Source: an uncultured Oscillospiraceae bacterium (GTDB taxonomy: Bacteria; Bacillota; Clostridia; Oscillospirales; Oscillospiraceae). Taken from it: a stretch of 10,619 nt of DNA. The notes under the pieces are model-generated. The model was not told the origin of the DNA. It saw only the letters and a program-made list of their open reading frames with translations, and made no database searches. Position 1 is the first letter of the stretch; every line of letters starts with the position of its first letter. The position numbers and the translations under genes were made by a program. Location: positions 1 to 10,619 of the forward strand of contig CANRHF010000058.1 of the NCBI GenBank assembly GCA_947630345.1. Reading direction: 5' to 3'. Positions 5,677-10,619 of this stretch are shown in pieces.

Positions 5677-6546
5677 ATGCTCAACGTCTGCAATTTGAAT
5701 ACCATGCGGCCCCTGCTGGCCCGGGAGGGCTTTCATTTTTCCAAGGCCAAGGGCCAGAATTTTCTCACCGCCGCCTGGGTCCCGGAGCGGATCGCCCAGG
5801 AAGCGAACATCGACCGAGATACCGGAGTACTGGAGATCGGCCCCGGTATCGGCAGCCTGACCCAGCAGCTCTGCCTGCGGGCGGGGAAGGTGACGGCGGT
5901 GGAGCTGGATACCCGCCTGGCGCCCATTTTGAAGGAGAGCGTCGGGGAATTTGACAATCTCCATCTGCTGTGGGGGGACGCTCTGAAGCTGGATCTGCCC
6001 GCTCTGGTACGGGAGGAGTTTGGCGATCTCCGGCCGGTGGCCTGCGCCAATCTGCCCTATTATATCACTTCGCCCATCCTCTCGGCCCTGCTGGAGGCGG
6101 ACTGCTTCGACACGGTAACGGTCATGGTGCAGCGGGAGGTGGCCCAGCGGATCGCGGCGGCGCCGGGAACCGGGGAATATAGCGCTTTTTCCCTGTTTTG
6201 CCAGTACTATGCCCAGCCGGAGCCGCTGTTTTCCGTCCCGCCGGACTGCTTTGTTCCCCGGCCCAAGGTGACCAGTCAGGTCCTGCGCCTCCGGGTGCGG
6301 AAGGAGCGGCCCTGGGAGATCGAGAACCGGAATCTTTTTTTCCGCACGGTCCGGGCGGCCTTCTCCATGCGCAGGAAGACCCTGCTCAACTGCCTTTCCT
6401 CCGGTTTCCCGGAGCTGGGCAGGGAAGGCGCCGCCGCTGTGATCGCCGAGGCGGGCCTGCCGCCCCAGGTACGGGGAGAAGCCCTGGACATTCCGGCCTT
6501 CGCCGCCCTGTCCAACGCCATCAGAAGGAGGCTTGACCATGTTTGA
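5677..6546 (+). CDS. rsmA: 16S rRNA (adenine1518-N6/adenine1519-N6)-dimethyltransferase
   Basis: A 289-residue KsgA/RsmA methyltransferase that dimethylates two adjacent adenines near the 3' end of 16S rRNA during 30S assembly, using S-adenosylmethionine. Evidence: KAKGQNFL near the N-terminus (about residues 24-31), the SAM-binding motif LEIGPGIGSLT (about 51-61), an acidic ribose-binding position in AVELD, GDALKLD, and the catalytic NLPYY motif (about 125-129), followed by the usual C-terminal helical domain with FVPRPKVTSQV. The ATG at 5677 has GAGAGGA 6 bases upstream; the longer frame from 5605 crosses the terminator and is rejected. The gene lies directly after the YabE-like gene, a conserved neighbourhood in Firmicutes, although the usual rnmV (RNase M5) is absent here. 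The 3' end overlaps the HAD gene by 8 bases. Confidence 0.97.
   Translation: MLNVCNLNTMRPLLAREGFHFSKAKGQNFLTAAWVPERIAQEANIDRDTGVLEIGPGIGSLTQQLCLRAGKVTAVELDTRLAPILKESVGEFDNLHLLWGDALKLDLPALVREEFGDLRPVACANLPYYITSPILSALLEADCFDTVTVMVQREVAQRIAAAPGTGEYSAFSLFCQYYAQPEPLFSVPPDCFVPRPKVTSQVLRLRVRKERPWEIENRNLFFRTVRAAFSMRRKTLLNCLSSGFPELGREGAAAVIAEAGLPPQVRGEALDIPAFAALSNAIRRRLDHV
6525..6531 (+). promoter_or_regulatory. Ribosome binding site of the HAD gene inside rsmA
   Basis: AAGGAGG inside the last codons of rsmA, 7 bases before the ATG at 6539. It selects this start over the TTG at 6533. Confidence 0.85.
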
Positions 6547-7249
6547 GTATCTGTTTCTGGACCTGGACGACACCATCTTGGACTTTCACAAGGCCGAGCG
6601 CATCGCCGTCAGCAAGACCCTTGCGACCTTCGGCGTCGATCCCACGGAAGAAGTCTGCGCCCGCTACAGCCAGATCAACAAGCTCCACTGGCAGATGCTG
6701 GAGCGGGGAGAGATCACCCGCCGCCAGGTGGTGGTGGGCCGGTTTGCCATGCTATTTCGGGAGCTGAGCGTGGACGGAGATCCCGCCCTCTGTGCCCAGC
6801 GGTACGAGGAGCTGCTCTCCCAGGGGCATTACTTTATGCCGGGGGCCCTGGAGGCGGTGCGAAAGCTGTCAAAATCGTACCGGCTGTTTCTGGCCAGCAA
6901 CGGCACCGCCAAGGTCCAGGCGGGGAGGCTGAAAAGCGCCGGCATCGGGCCCTATTTTGAAAAGATCTTCATTTCCCAGGAAATCGGAGCGGACAAGCCC
7001 TTCCCGGCCTATTTTGAGCGCTGCTTCGCCGCCATCGACGGCTTCCGGCGGGACCGGGCCATGATGGTGGGGGACAGCCTGACCTCCGATATTTTGGGCG
7101 GAAAAAATGCCGGGATCGCCACCTGCTGGGTCAATCCCGGTAATTCGGCGCCTCGGCCCGACATCCTGCCGGACTATCAGATCGGCGCGCTTTCAGAATT
7201 GGAGGGTCTTCTGGACCGATTGAACGCCTCCGTTACAGCCGCACCTTGA
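6539..7249 (+). CDS. HAD-superfamily hydrolase, YjjG/YfnB-type nucleotidase
   Basis: A 236-residue HAD phosphatase. The motifs are DLDDT at residues 8-12 (nucleophile D8 and acid/base D10), SNGT with S120, K153 in GADKPF, and GDSLTSD with D179 and D184. The cap is helical and inserted after motif I (about residues 15-85). The overall pattern (FLDLDDTILDF, SNGT, GADKP, VGDSLTSDI, TCWVNP) fits the YjjG/YfnB group, whose E. coli member is a pyrimidine nucleotidase that removes non-canonical nucleotides. The exact substrate here is an inference. The start codon lies within rsmA (8-base overlap), so the two are probably translated together. The 3' end overlaps sfsA by 17 bases on the opposite strand, and no terminator is visible directly after it. 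Confidence 0.92.
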   Translation: MFEYLFLDLDDTILDFHKAERIAVSKTLATFGVDPTEEVCARYSQINKLHWQMLERGEITRRQVVVGRFAMLFRELSVDGDPALCAQRYEELLSQGHYFMPGALEAVRKLSKSYRLFLASNGTAKVQAGRLKSAGIGPYFEKIFISQEIGADKPFPAYFERCFAAIDGFRRDRAMMVGDSLTSDILGGKNAGIATCWVNPGNSAPRPDILPDYQIGALSELEGLLDRLNASVTAAP

Positions 7250-7910
7250 CCGGGGAACGGATGACCATGGAATCCGGCGTGACCTGACAATCCATAGCCA
7301 GCACCTCCACGCCCGCCGCTGCGGCCGCCCGCAGGGCTTGGCCGAAGGCCGGATCAGTCGCGTCGTTGGGGACCAGGTATTTGACGTCCGACATCTGGAT
7401 CACAAATAGGACGTAGGCCCCGAAGCCCGCTTCCGCCGCCGCCTGAAGGCCCCGCAGATGCTTGGCGCCCCGCTCCGTGGGCGCGTCGGGGAAGGCGCAG
7501 ACCCCACCCGTTTCCAAGGTCACGCCCTTGACCTCCAAAAAGCAGGGCTTCCCGTTTAAGTCGAAGGAAAAATCGAACCGGGAGTCACCGTGAACCGTCT
7601 CCGCCCGGAGACAGTGGACAGGCCCCAGAGCGCCGGAGGCCAGCCACTCCGCGGCGGCGGCGTTGGGGGCCTGGGAATCCATATTGATAAGCCGGGACCC
7701 CTTTTCCACGGCAATCAGGTCAAAGCGGGTCCTTCTCAGCGGATTTTCCGCCCTTTGGCACCAGACCGCCGCTCCCGGGGGCAGCAGTTCCCGGCACCGA
7801 CCCGTATTTTTGACGTGGCACACCTCCACCTGGCCGCCGATCTCCACATGGGCGATAAAGCGGTTGGGCCGATCCAAAAATCGCCCGGGCACCATGGAAC
7901 CGTATGTCAT
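7233..7910 (-). CDS. sfsA: SfsA family DNA/RNA nuclease-like protein
   Basis: A 225-residue SfsA homologue, close to the family's usual length of about 230. The N-terminal OB-like part carries HVKNTGRCRELL (residues 32-43) and NMDSQAPN (76-83). The nuclease-like core has SRFDFSF with D113, FLEVKGVTLE with E126 and K128 (a PD-(D/E)xK pattern), and FPDAPTERGAKHLRGL (140-155). SfsA was first described as a stimulator of sugar fermentation in E. coli and has since been treated as a nucleic-acid-binding or cleaving protein; its physiological role is not settled. The start ATG at 7910 has an AAAGGGG about 9 bases upstream; the inner ATG at 7895 has none. It has its own promoter (8071-8042) and a long leader. 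It converges on and overlaps the HAD gene. Confidence 0.95.
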   Translation of the reverse strand: MTYGSMVPGRFLDRPNRFIAHVEIGGQVEVCHVKNTGRCRELLPPGAAVWCQRAENPLRRTRFDLIAVEKGSRLINMDSQAPNAAAAEWLASGALGPVHCLRAETVHGDSRFDFSFDLNGKPCFLEVKGVTLETGGVCAFPDAPTERGAKHLRGLQAAAEAGFGAYVLFVIQMSDVKYLVPNDATDPAFGQALRAAAAAGVEVLAMDCQVTPDSMVIRSPVKVRL

Positions 7911-7980
7911 GGGCGCACCCCTTTCATAGATTCTTTATGAAAACCGGCTTGCGAAACAGATGATAGGGAAGAAGCAAAAT

Positions 7981-8006
7981 CGGGGGGATTCCCCCGTTTT
8001 CTTTTT
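7981..8006 (+). terminator. GC hairpin with T-tract (plus-strand terminator, in sfsA leader)
   Basis: The stem CGGGGG (7981-7986) / CCCCCG (7991-7996) with loop GATT is followed on the plus strand by TTTTCTTTTT. In that direction it is a good intrinsic terminator and the first one I see after the HAD gene. On the minus strand it falls in the sfsA 5' leader with a poorer tail (ATTTTGC), where it could act as an attenuator. Confidence 0.6.
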
Positions 8007-8041
8007 GCCCCCGTCTCTAAGCTACGCTCGCCGTTTTGGCT

Positions 8042-8071
8042 ATTATGCCATGACTGGAGACGGTTTGTCAA
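8042..8071 (-). promoter_or_regulatory. Promoter of sfsA
   Basis: TTGACA (8071-8066), an 18-base spacer, then CATAAT (8047-8042) on the minus strand. The predicted start near 8035 gives a leader of about 125 bases before the sfsA ATG. Confidence 0.72.
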
Positions 8072-8113
8072 CAGCAATTGGAAAATGGATCCAGGAAAAA
8101 CCGCCGCTTTTGA

Positions 8114-8142
8114 TTGCAAAAAAGCGCCTTTTGTGATAAAAT
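8114..8142 (+). promoter_or_regulatory. Promoter of the LytTR regulator/kinase operon
   Basis: TTGCAA (8114-8119), a 17-base spacer, then TAAAAT (8137-8142) with an extended -10 TG at 8134-8135. The start near 8149 leaves only about 16 bases before the ATG, including the ribosome site AAGGAGG (8152-8158). The -35 begins within the loop of a 7-base inverted repeat (CGCTTTT 8105-8111 / AAAAGCG 8120-8126). Confidence 0.75.
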
Positions 8143-8165
8143 AAAAATAACAAGGAGGTGAGCGG

Positions 8166-8873
8166 ATGTATCGGGTGGCCATTGTGGAGGACGAGGCGGT
8201 ATACGCCCAGCAGCTGGAAGCCTTTCTGCGGCAATATGAGCAGGAGCGGGGCGCGGCGTTTCAGATCAGCGCCTTTGCCGACGGCTTCGCCATCGTCCGG
8301 GATTACCGGCCGGTGTGGGACATTATTTTCCTGGACATCCGCATGCAGCCCATGGATGGCATGGAGGCCGCCCGCCGGATCCGAGAGCGGGACAGCGAAG
8401 TGCTTCTGATCTTCATCACCTCTCTGGCCCAGTACGCGGTGCAAAGCTACGAGGTGGACGCCCAGGACTTTATCCTGAAGCCGGTGAGCTATCCCCAGCT
8501 CCGGGTCCGGCTGGACAAGGCCCTGCGCCTGCTGGAGCGCTCCGCCCAGCGGTTTCTGGTGCTGCCCTACGGGGAGCTTAAGGAGCGGGTGCCGGTGCGG
8601 GACATCCTGTTCATCGAGGTGCGGGACCACAATCTGGAGGTGGTGACCCGGGACCGGGTCTATTCTCTGCGGGCGCCCCTGCAGGAGATGGAGAAAAATC
8701 TGGCCGGCTGTCATTTTTCCCGGTGCAACCACGGCTATCTGGTGAATTTGCGGAATGTGACCGGCTTTTTGAAGGACAGCGTGCTGGTAGGCGGGCACAC
8801 CCTGCCGGTGAGCCGCCCGAAGCGAAAGCAGTTCTTGCAAGAGCTGTCGGATTATCTGGGGGTGGCGTTCTGA
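8166..8873 (+). CDS. LytTR-family response regulator
   Basis: A 235-residue response regulator of the AgrA/LytR class, acting in the cytoplasm as a DNA-binding transcription factor. The receiver domain (residues 1 to about 120) has the acidic pair E8-D9, the phospho-acceptor D57 in FLDIRM, T85 in FITS and K105 in FILKPV. The C-terminal LytTR domain (about 128-233) has the characteristic FIEVRDHNLEV start and CHFSRCNHGYLVNLRNV with a final basic stretch (VSRPKRKQF). The ATG at 8166 is 7 bases from AAGGAGG. It is followed by a histidine kinase gene with a TGATG overlap, so the two form one operon and a cognate pair. LytTR regulators often bind their own promoters; no clear LytTR direct repeat could be picked by eye here. 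Target genes are unknown, and the downstream gene at 10417 is a possible one. Confidence 0.95.
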   Translation: MYRVAIVEDEAVYAQQLEAFLRQYEQERGAAFQISAFADGFAIVRDYRPVWDIIFLDIRMQPMDGMEAARRIRERDSEVLLIFITSLAQYAVQSYEVDAQDFILKPVSYPQLRVRLDKALRLLERSAQRFLVLPYGELKERVPVRDILFIEVRDHNLEVVTRDRVYSLRAPLQEMEKNLAGCHFSRCNHGYLVNLRNVTGFLKDSVLVGGHTLPVSRPKRKQFLQELSDYLGVAF

Positions 8874-10192
8874 TGGAGGAACTGGAAAGCGCGCTGTGGG
8901 GGATGCTGCCGTTTCCCCTGGAGCTGCTCGCCGCCGTCGCGGTTTTCGCGTTCCCGCTGGAAAAGCGGCCCCACCTGCACAGGCAGGCGGCCCTAGGCCT
9001 GCTGGTGGCGTTGGGCTTTTCGGCCCTTTTCTTCGGCCTGAATTTGGCGCTGTACTGGGTTTCTCCGGCCGGTCAAAGTACCGCGGACTGGGGCCGAGGC
9101 GCCAGCTCGCTGCTCTGGTGCGGCCTGCTGTTTGCCCAGATGGCGCTGATCGTCTGGACCGTCTGCGCCGTGCCCTTCCGGGAGGCCCTCTACTGCGCCT
9201 CCTGCGCCTACCTGATCGAGCACATGGCGTACTGCGTCCGGCTGCTGCTGGCCTGGCTGCTGCCGGGGGTCTCCACGGACCCGGGAGCGTTACTGTATTT
9301 TCTCACCATTGGGCTGGTCTACCTGGCGGGATATGTGTTCTTCGTCCGGCGGATGGTCCGGGACCGCCACTATGCCACCACGGCGGTGGAATCTCTATGG
9401 CTGACGGTGAGCGTGCTGTTCGTGGTGCTGATTATGAGCGTGATGGCGACGGCCTTCGACTTCGAGCCCCTCCACGGAGCCTACGCCCTGCTGTGCGGGG
9501 GCTTCGCCCTGGTGGGGCAGGTGCGGCAGCAAGCGCAGCTCTCCTTGCAGCGGGAGCTCAATATGCAGCAGCAGCTTTGGCTGCGGCGCAAGGCCCAGCT
9601 GGAGATGTCGAGGGAGAATATCGAGCTGATCAATCGGAAGTGCCACGATCTGAAACATCAGGTGGCGGCCCTCAAGCACATCGGTGACCCGGAAAAGCGG
9701 GCGGAGGTGATCGATTCCCTCCAGAGCTCCGTGATGATCTACGACGCGGTGCTGAAAACCGGCAACGAAATTTTAGACACGGTCCTGACGGAAAAGAGCC
9801 TGCTGTGCGGCCAGGAGGAGATCACCCTTTCCTGCATCGCCGACGGCGGATTGTTGGCGTTTATGGACGCGGTGGATCTGTACACCCTGTTCGGCAACGC
9901 CCTGGACAACGCCATCGAGGCGTCCCGGGAGCTGCCCCAGGCGGAGCGGATGATCGATCTGCAGGTCCGGCAAAAGGCGGGGCTGATTTTGATCTGTGTG
10001 ACCAACCAATTCTCCGGCACCCGGGTACTGGGGGAGGAGGGCCTGCCGCGGACCAGCAAAGCGGACGCCGGCTACCACGGCTTCGGCCTGAAAAGCATCC
10101 AGTCCATCGCGGAGAAGTACGGCGGCGTGATGACCGTCAGCGCGGAAGCGGGCGTGTTCCGGCTGTGTGTTTCGATCCCCGGAGAAAGGTGA
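8873..10192 (+). CDS. Multi-pass GHKL sensor histidine kinase (AgrC/HPK10 type)
   Basis: A 439-residue membrane sensor kinase. The first 215 residues or so are mainly hydrophobic, with roughly six membrane segments (about 14-28, 40-62, 78-100, 105-130, 138-158 and 175-195, perhaps another at 202-216). A coiled-coil-like linker rich in Gln, Leu and Arg follows (about 218-255). The phospho-acceptor region is CHDLKHQ with H258, the N box is LFGNALDNAIEAS (N342, N346) and the G box is GFGLKSIQSIAEKYGG (403-418). This is the GHKL ATPase type that pairs with LytTR regulators and often senses peptides through its membrane domain. The ATG shares its A with the regulator's TGA (TGATG at 8871-8875), which supports translational coupling. 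No AgrB- or AgrD-like gene is visible beside it, so the signal is unknown. Confidence 0.93.
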   Translation: MEELESALWGMLPFPLELLAAVAVFAFPLEKRPHLHRQAALGLLVALGFSALFFGLNLALYWVSPAGQSTADWGRGASSLLWCGLLFAQMALIVWTVCAVPFREALYCASCAYLIEHMAYCVRLLLAWLLPGVSTDPGALLYFLTIGLVYLAGYVFFVRRMVRDRHYATTAVESLWLTVSVLFVVLIMSVMATAFDFEPLHGAYALLCGGFALVGQVRQQAQLSLQRELNMQQQLWLRRKAQLEMSRENIELINRKCHDLKHQVAALKHIGDPEKRAEVIDSLQSSVMIYDAVLKTGNEILDTVLTEKSLLCGQEEITLSCIADGGLLAFMDAVDLYTLFGNALDNAIEASRELPQAERMIDLQVRQKAGLILICVTNQFSGTRVLGEEGLPRTSKADAGYHGFGLKSIQSIAEKYGGVMTVSAEAGVFRLCVSIPGER

Positions 10193-10226
10193 CGGGCGTG
10201 GAACCCACGCCGCTTTATGGGAAAAA

Positions 10227-10313
10227 TTATAAATGGCGCAGACTGCGGCGGAAAACCGACAGCCTGCGCCGTTTCATTTGCGCTCCGCTTCTTATATATG
10301 GTATCTTAAACAT
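10227..10313 (-). CDS. Possible very small basic ORF (28 aa)
   Basis: On the minus strand a GAGGAGG (10328-10322) lies 8 bases before an ATG at 10313, followed by 28 codons and TAA. The peptide starts MFKIPYIRSG and is rich in arginine in its second half (MKRRRL, FRRSLRH); about a third of its residues are Lys or Arg. It has no hydrophobic segment and no known motif that I recognise. The same bases also form the probable terminator of the kinase operon on the plus strand, which could by itself explain the base composition. No clear promoter is visible. It is listed because of the unusually good ribosome site; it may be chance. Confidence 0.2.
   Translation of the reverse strand: MFKIPYIRSGAQMKRRRLSVFRRSLRHL
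10235..10280 (+). terminator. Probable terminator of the LytTR/kinase operon
   Basis: A long imperfect hairpin: GGCGCAG (10235-10241) pairs with CTGCGCC (10264-10270), then CTG with CAG, then CGG-AAAA-CCG at the tip, with single mismatches and a three-base bulge. The tail is GTTTCATTTG, only moderately T-rich, so strength is uncertain. Confidence 0.45.
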
Positions 10314-10342
10314 AACAAGGACCTCCTCAAACTTCTCTCACG

Positions 10343-10369
10343 CGCCCGCCGGGACGGTCCCGGCGGGCG
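10343..10369. repeat. Perfect 12-base-pair GC-rich hairpin
   Basis: CGCCCGCCGGGA (10343-10354) pairs with TCCCGGCGGGCG (10358-10369) around a 3-base loop. No T-tract follows directly (GGGGTCCGAAACC comes next), so it is not a standard terminator in either direction. It lies about 48 bases upstream of the next start codon and may be an RNA structure in that gene's leader or a REP-like element. Confidence 0.7.
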
Positions 10370-10416
10370 GGGGTCCGAAACCGATTTATTATTCTAAGAA
10401 AGCGAGGAAATGATCA

Positions 10417-10619
10417 ATGAAGAAGAAGCTCCTGTTGGCCCTGCGGACCGTGGTGTGCCTGGTGCTGATCCTGGCGTTGGCCGCCGGAATGATGACGGTG
10501 AACAACCTGGTCTCCACCTATGCCCGGATGATGGACAGCATCATGGGCGGCTTTGCCCGCAGCGTGGACAACTCCAAGGCGAACACCGAGGGGCTGGACC
10601 TGCAGTACAACAAGCCGGA
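10417..10619 (+). CDS. Exported protein, N-terminal part; possibly GH3 beta-glucosidase (cut by window end)
   Basis: An open frame of 67 codons from the ATG at 10417 to the window edge. It starts MKKKLLLALRTVVCLVLILA with a hydrophobic segment to about residue 26, so it is a signal peptide or uncleaved N-terminal anchor. The following part (STYARMMDSIMGGFARSVDNSK) is followed by ANTEGLDLQYNKP. This leader and the GLDLQYNKP-like segment remind me of glycoside hydrolase family 3 beta-glucosidases of gut clostridia, where it comes just before the catalytic barrel. The catalytic part is outside the window, so the function is tentative. GAGGA (10404-10408) lies 8 bases before the ATG; an out-of-frame ATG at 10410 sits too close to that site. 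It follows the LytTR/kinase operon in the same direction, behind a probable terminator. Confidence 0.6.
   Translation, partial: MKKKLLLALRTVVCLVLILALAAGMMTVNNLVSTYARMMDSIMGGFARSVDNSKANTEGLDLQYNKP

Larger units (their letters stand above)
10193..10416. other. Hairpin-rich gap between the kinase and the next gene
   Basis: 224 bases without a convincing plus-strand gene. They contain a small hairpin (10195-10211), a probable terminator (10235-10280), a plus-strand CCTCCTC stretch (10322-10328) and a very GC-rich perfect hairpin (10343-10369). No strong promoter for the following gene stands out. TTGCGC (10278-10283) with TATCTT (10302-10307) at 18 bases is a weak candidate. Confidence 0.6.

Noticed and set aside
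4609..6576. A 655-codon open frame on the minus strand opposite the 3D-domain gene and rsmA
   Set aside because: It is antisense to two clearly real genes, has no recognisable domain, has low-complexity Gly/Arg/His-rich composition typical of GC-rich shadow frames, and crosses the AT-rich leader.
10195..10211. Terminator right after the kinase gene (GGCGTGG-AAC-CCACGCC)
   Set aside because: The stem is only 7 pairs with a 3-base loop and no T-tract follows (GCTTTATGG); the hairpin at 10235-10270 is a better candidate.
10410..10619. Alternative start ATG at 10410 in another frame
   Set aside because: It lies only 1 base from the GAGGA site and its product lacks any signal sequence or plausible domain; the frame from 10417 has a typical signal anchor.
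1..10619. CRISPR array, insertion sequence, tRNA or rRNA gene
   Set aside because: I scanned both strands by eye and found no regular spaced repeats, transposase motifs, tRNA-like cloverleaf or rRNA sequence. A tRNAscan or Infernal run would settle this.

Overview
The window looks like a chromosomal segment of a GC-rich Bacillota, most likely a gut-type clostridium of the Oscillospiraceae/Oscillospirales kind. This is an inference. It rests on the strong AGGAGG ribosome sites, sigma-A type promoters, a threonyl T-box leader, the 3D-domain protein next to rsmA (a Firmicutes-type arrangement), GC-rich coding DNA and AT-rich intergenic gaps. No insertion sequence, prophage, CRISPR array, tRNA or rRNA gene is visible.

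Left part (1-4258, all minus strand). A sigma-A promoter and a complete T-box riboswitch lead into thrS, a threonyl-tRNA synthetase that lacks the N-terminal TGS domain. A strong intrinsic terminator closes thrS. A tightly packed run follows in the same direction: an alpha/beta hydrolase of the proline-iminopeptidase type, a membrane-anchored metallophosphoesterase overlapping it by 4 bases (ATGA), and the first 101 codons of a YdcF/DUF218-family membrane protein cut by the window edge.

Middle part (4259-7249, plus strand). An AT-rich gap of about 300 bases full of inverted repeats (GTTAAC-based) precedes a good promoter for a secreted or membrane-anchored DUF348-G5-3D protein, probably a peptidoglycan-active enzyme related to YabE. 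Its terminator appears to have the -10 element of the next promoter built into its 5' stem. That promoter would drive rsmA (16S rRNA dimethyladenosine transferase), which overlaps by 8 bases a YjjG/YfnB-type HAD nucleotidase.

Right part (7233-10619). sfsA (nuclease-fold protein) lies on the minus strand and overlaps the HAD gene tail to tail by 17 bases. Divergent promoters separate sfsA from a two-gene signalling operon: a LytTR response regulator and a multi-pass GHKL histidine kinase of the AgrC type, joined by a TGATG stop/start overlap. After a 224-base gap holding several hairpins and a possible tiny basic ORF on the minus strand, a new plus-strand gene starts. It has a signal anchor and may be a GH3 glycosidase, and it is cut by the window end.

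Most of this is ordinary core genome. The parts most worth a second look are the promoter-inside-terminator junction at 5605-5663, the nested repeats at 4369-4500, the sfsA leader and antisense arrangement, and the 10193-10416 gap. I did not see convincing evidence for a wholly new multi-gene system.
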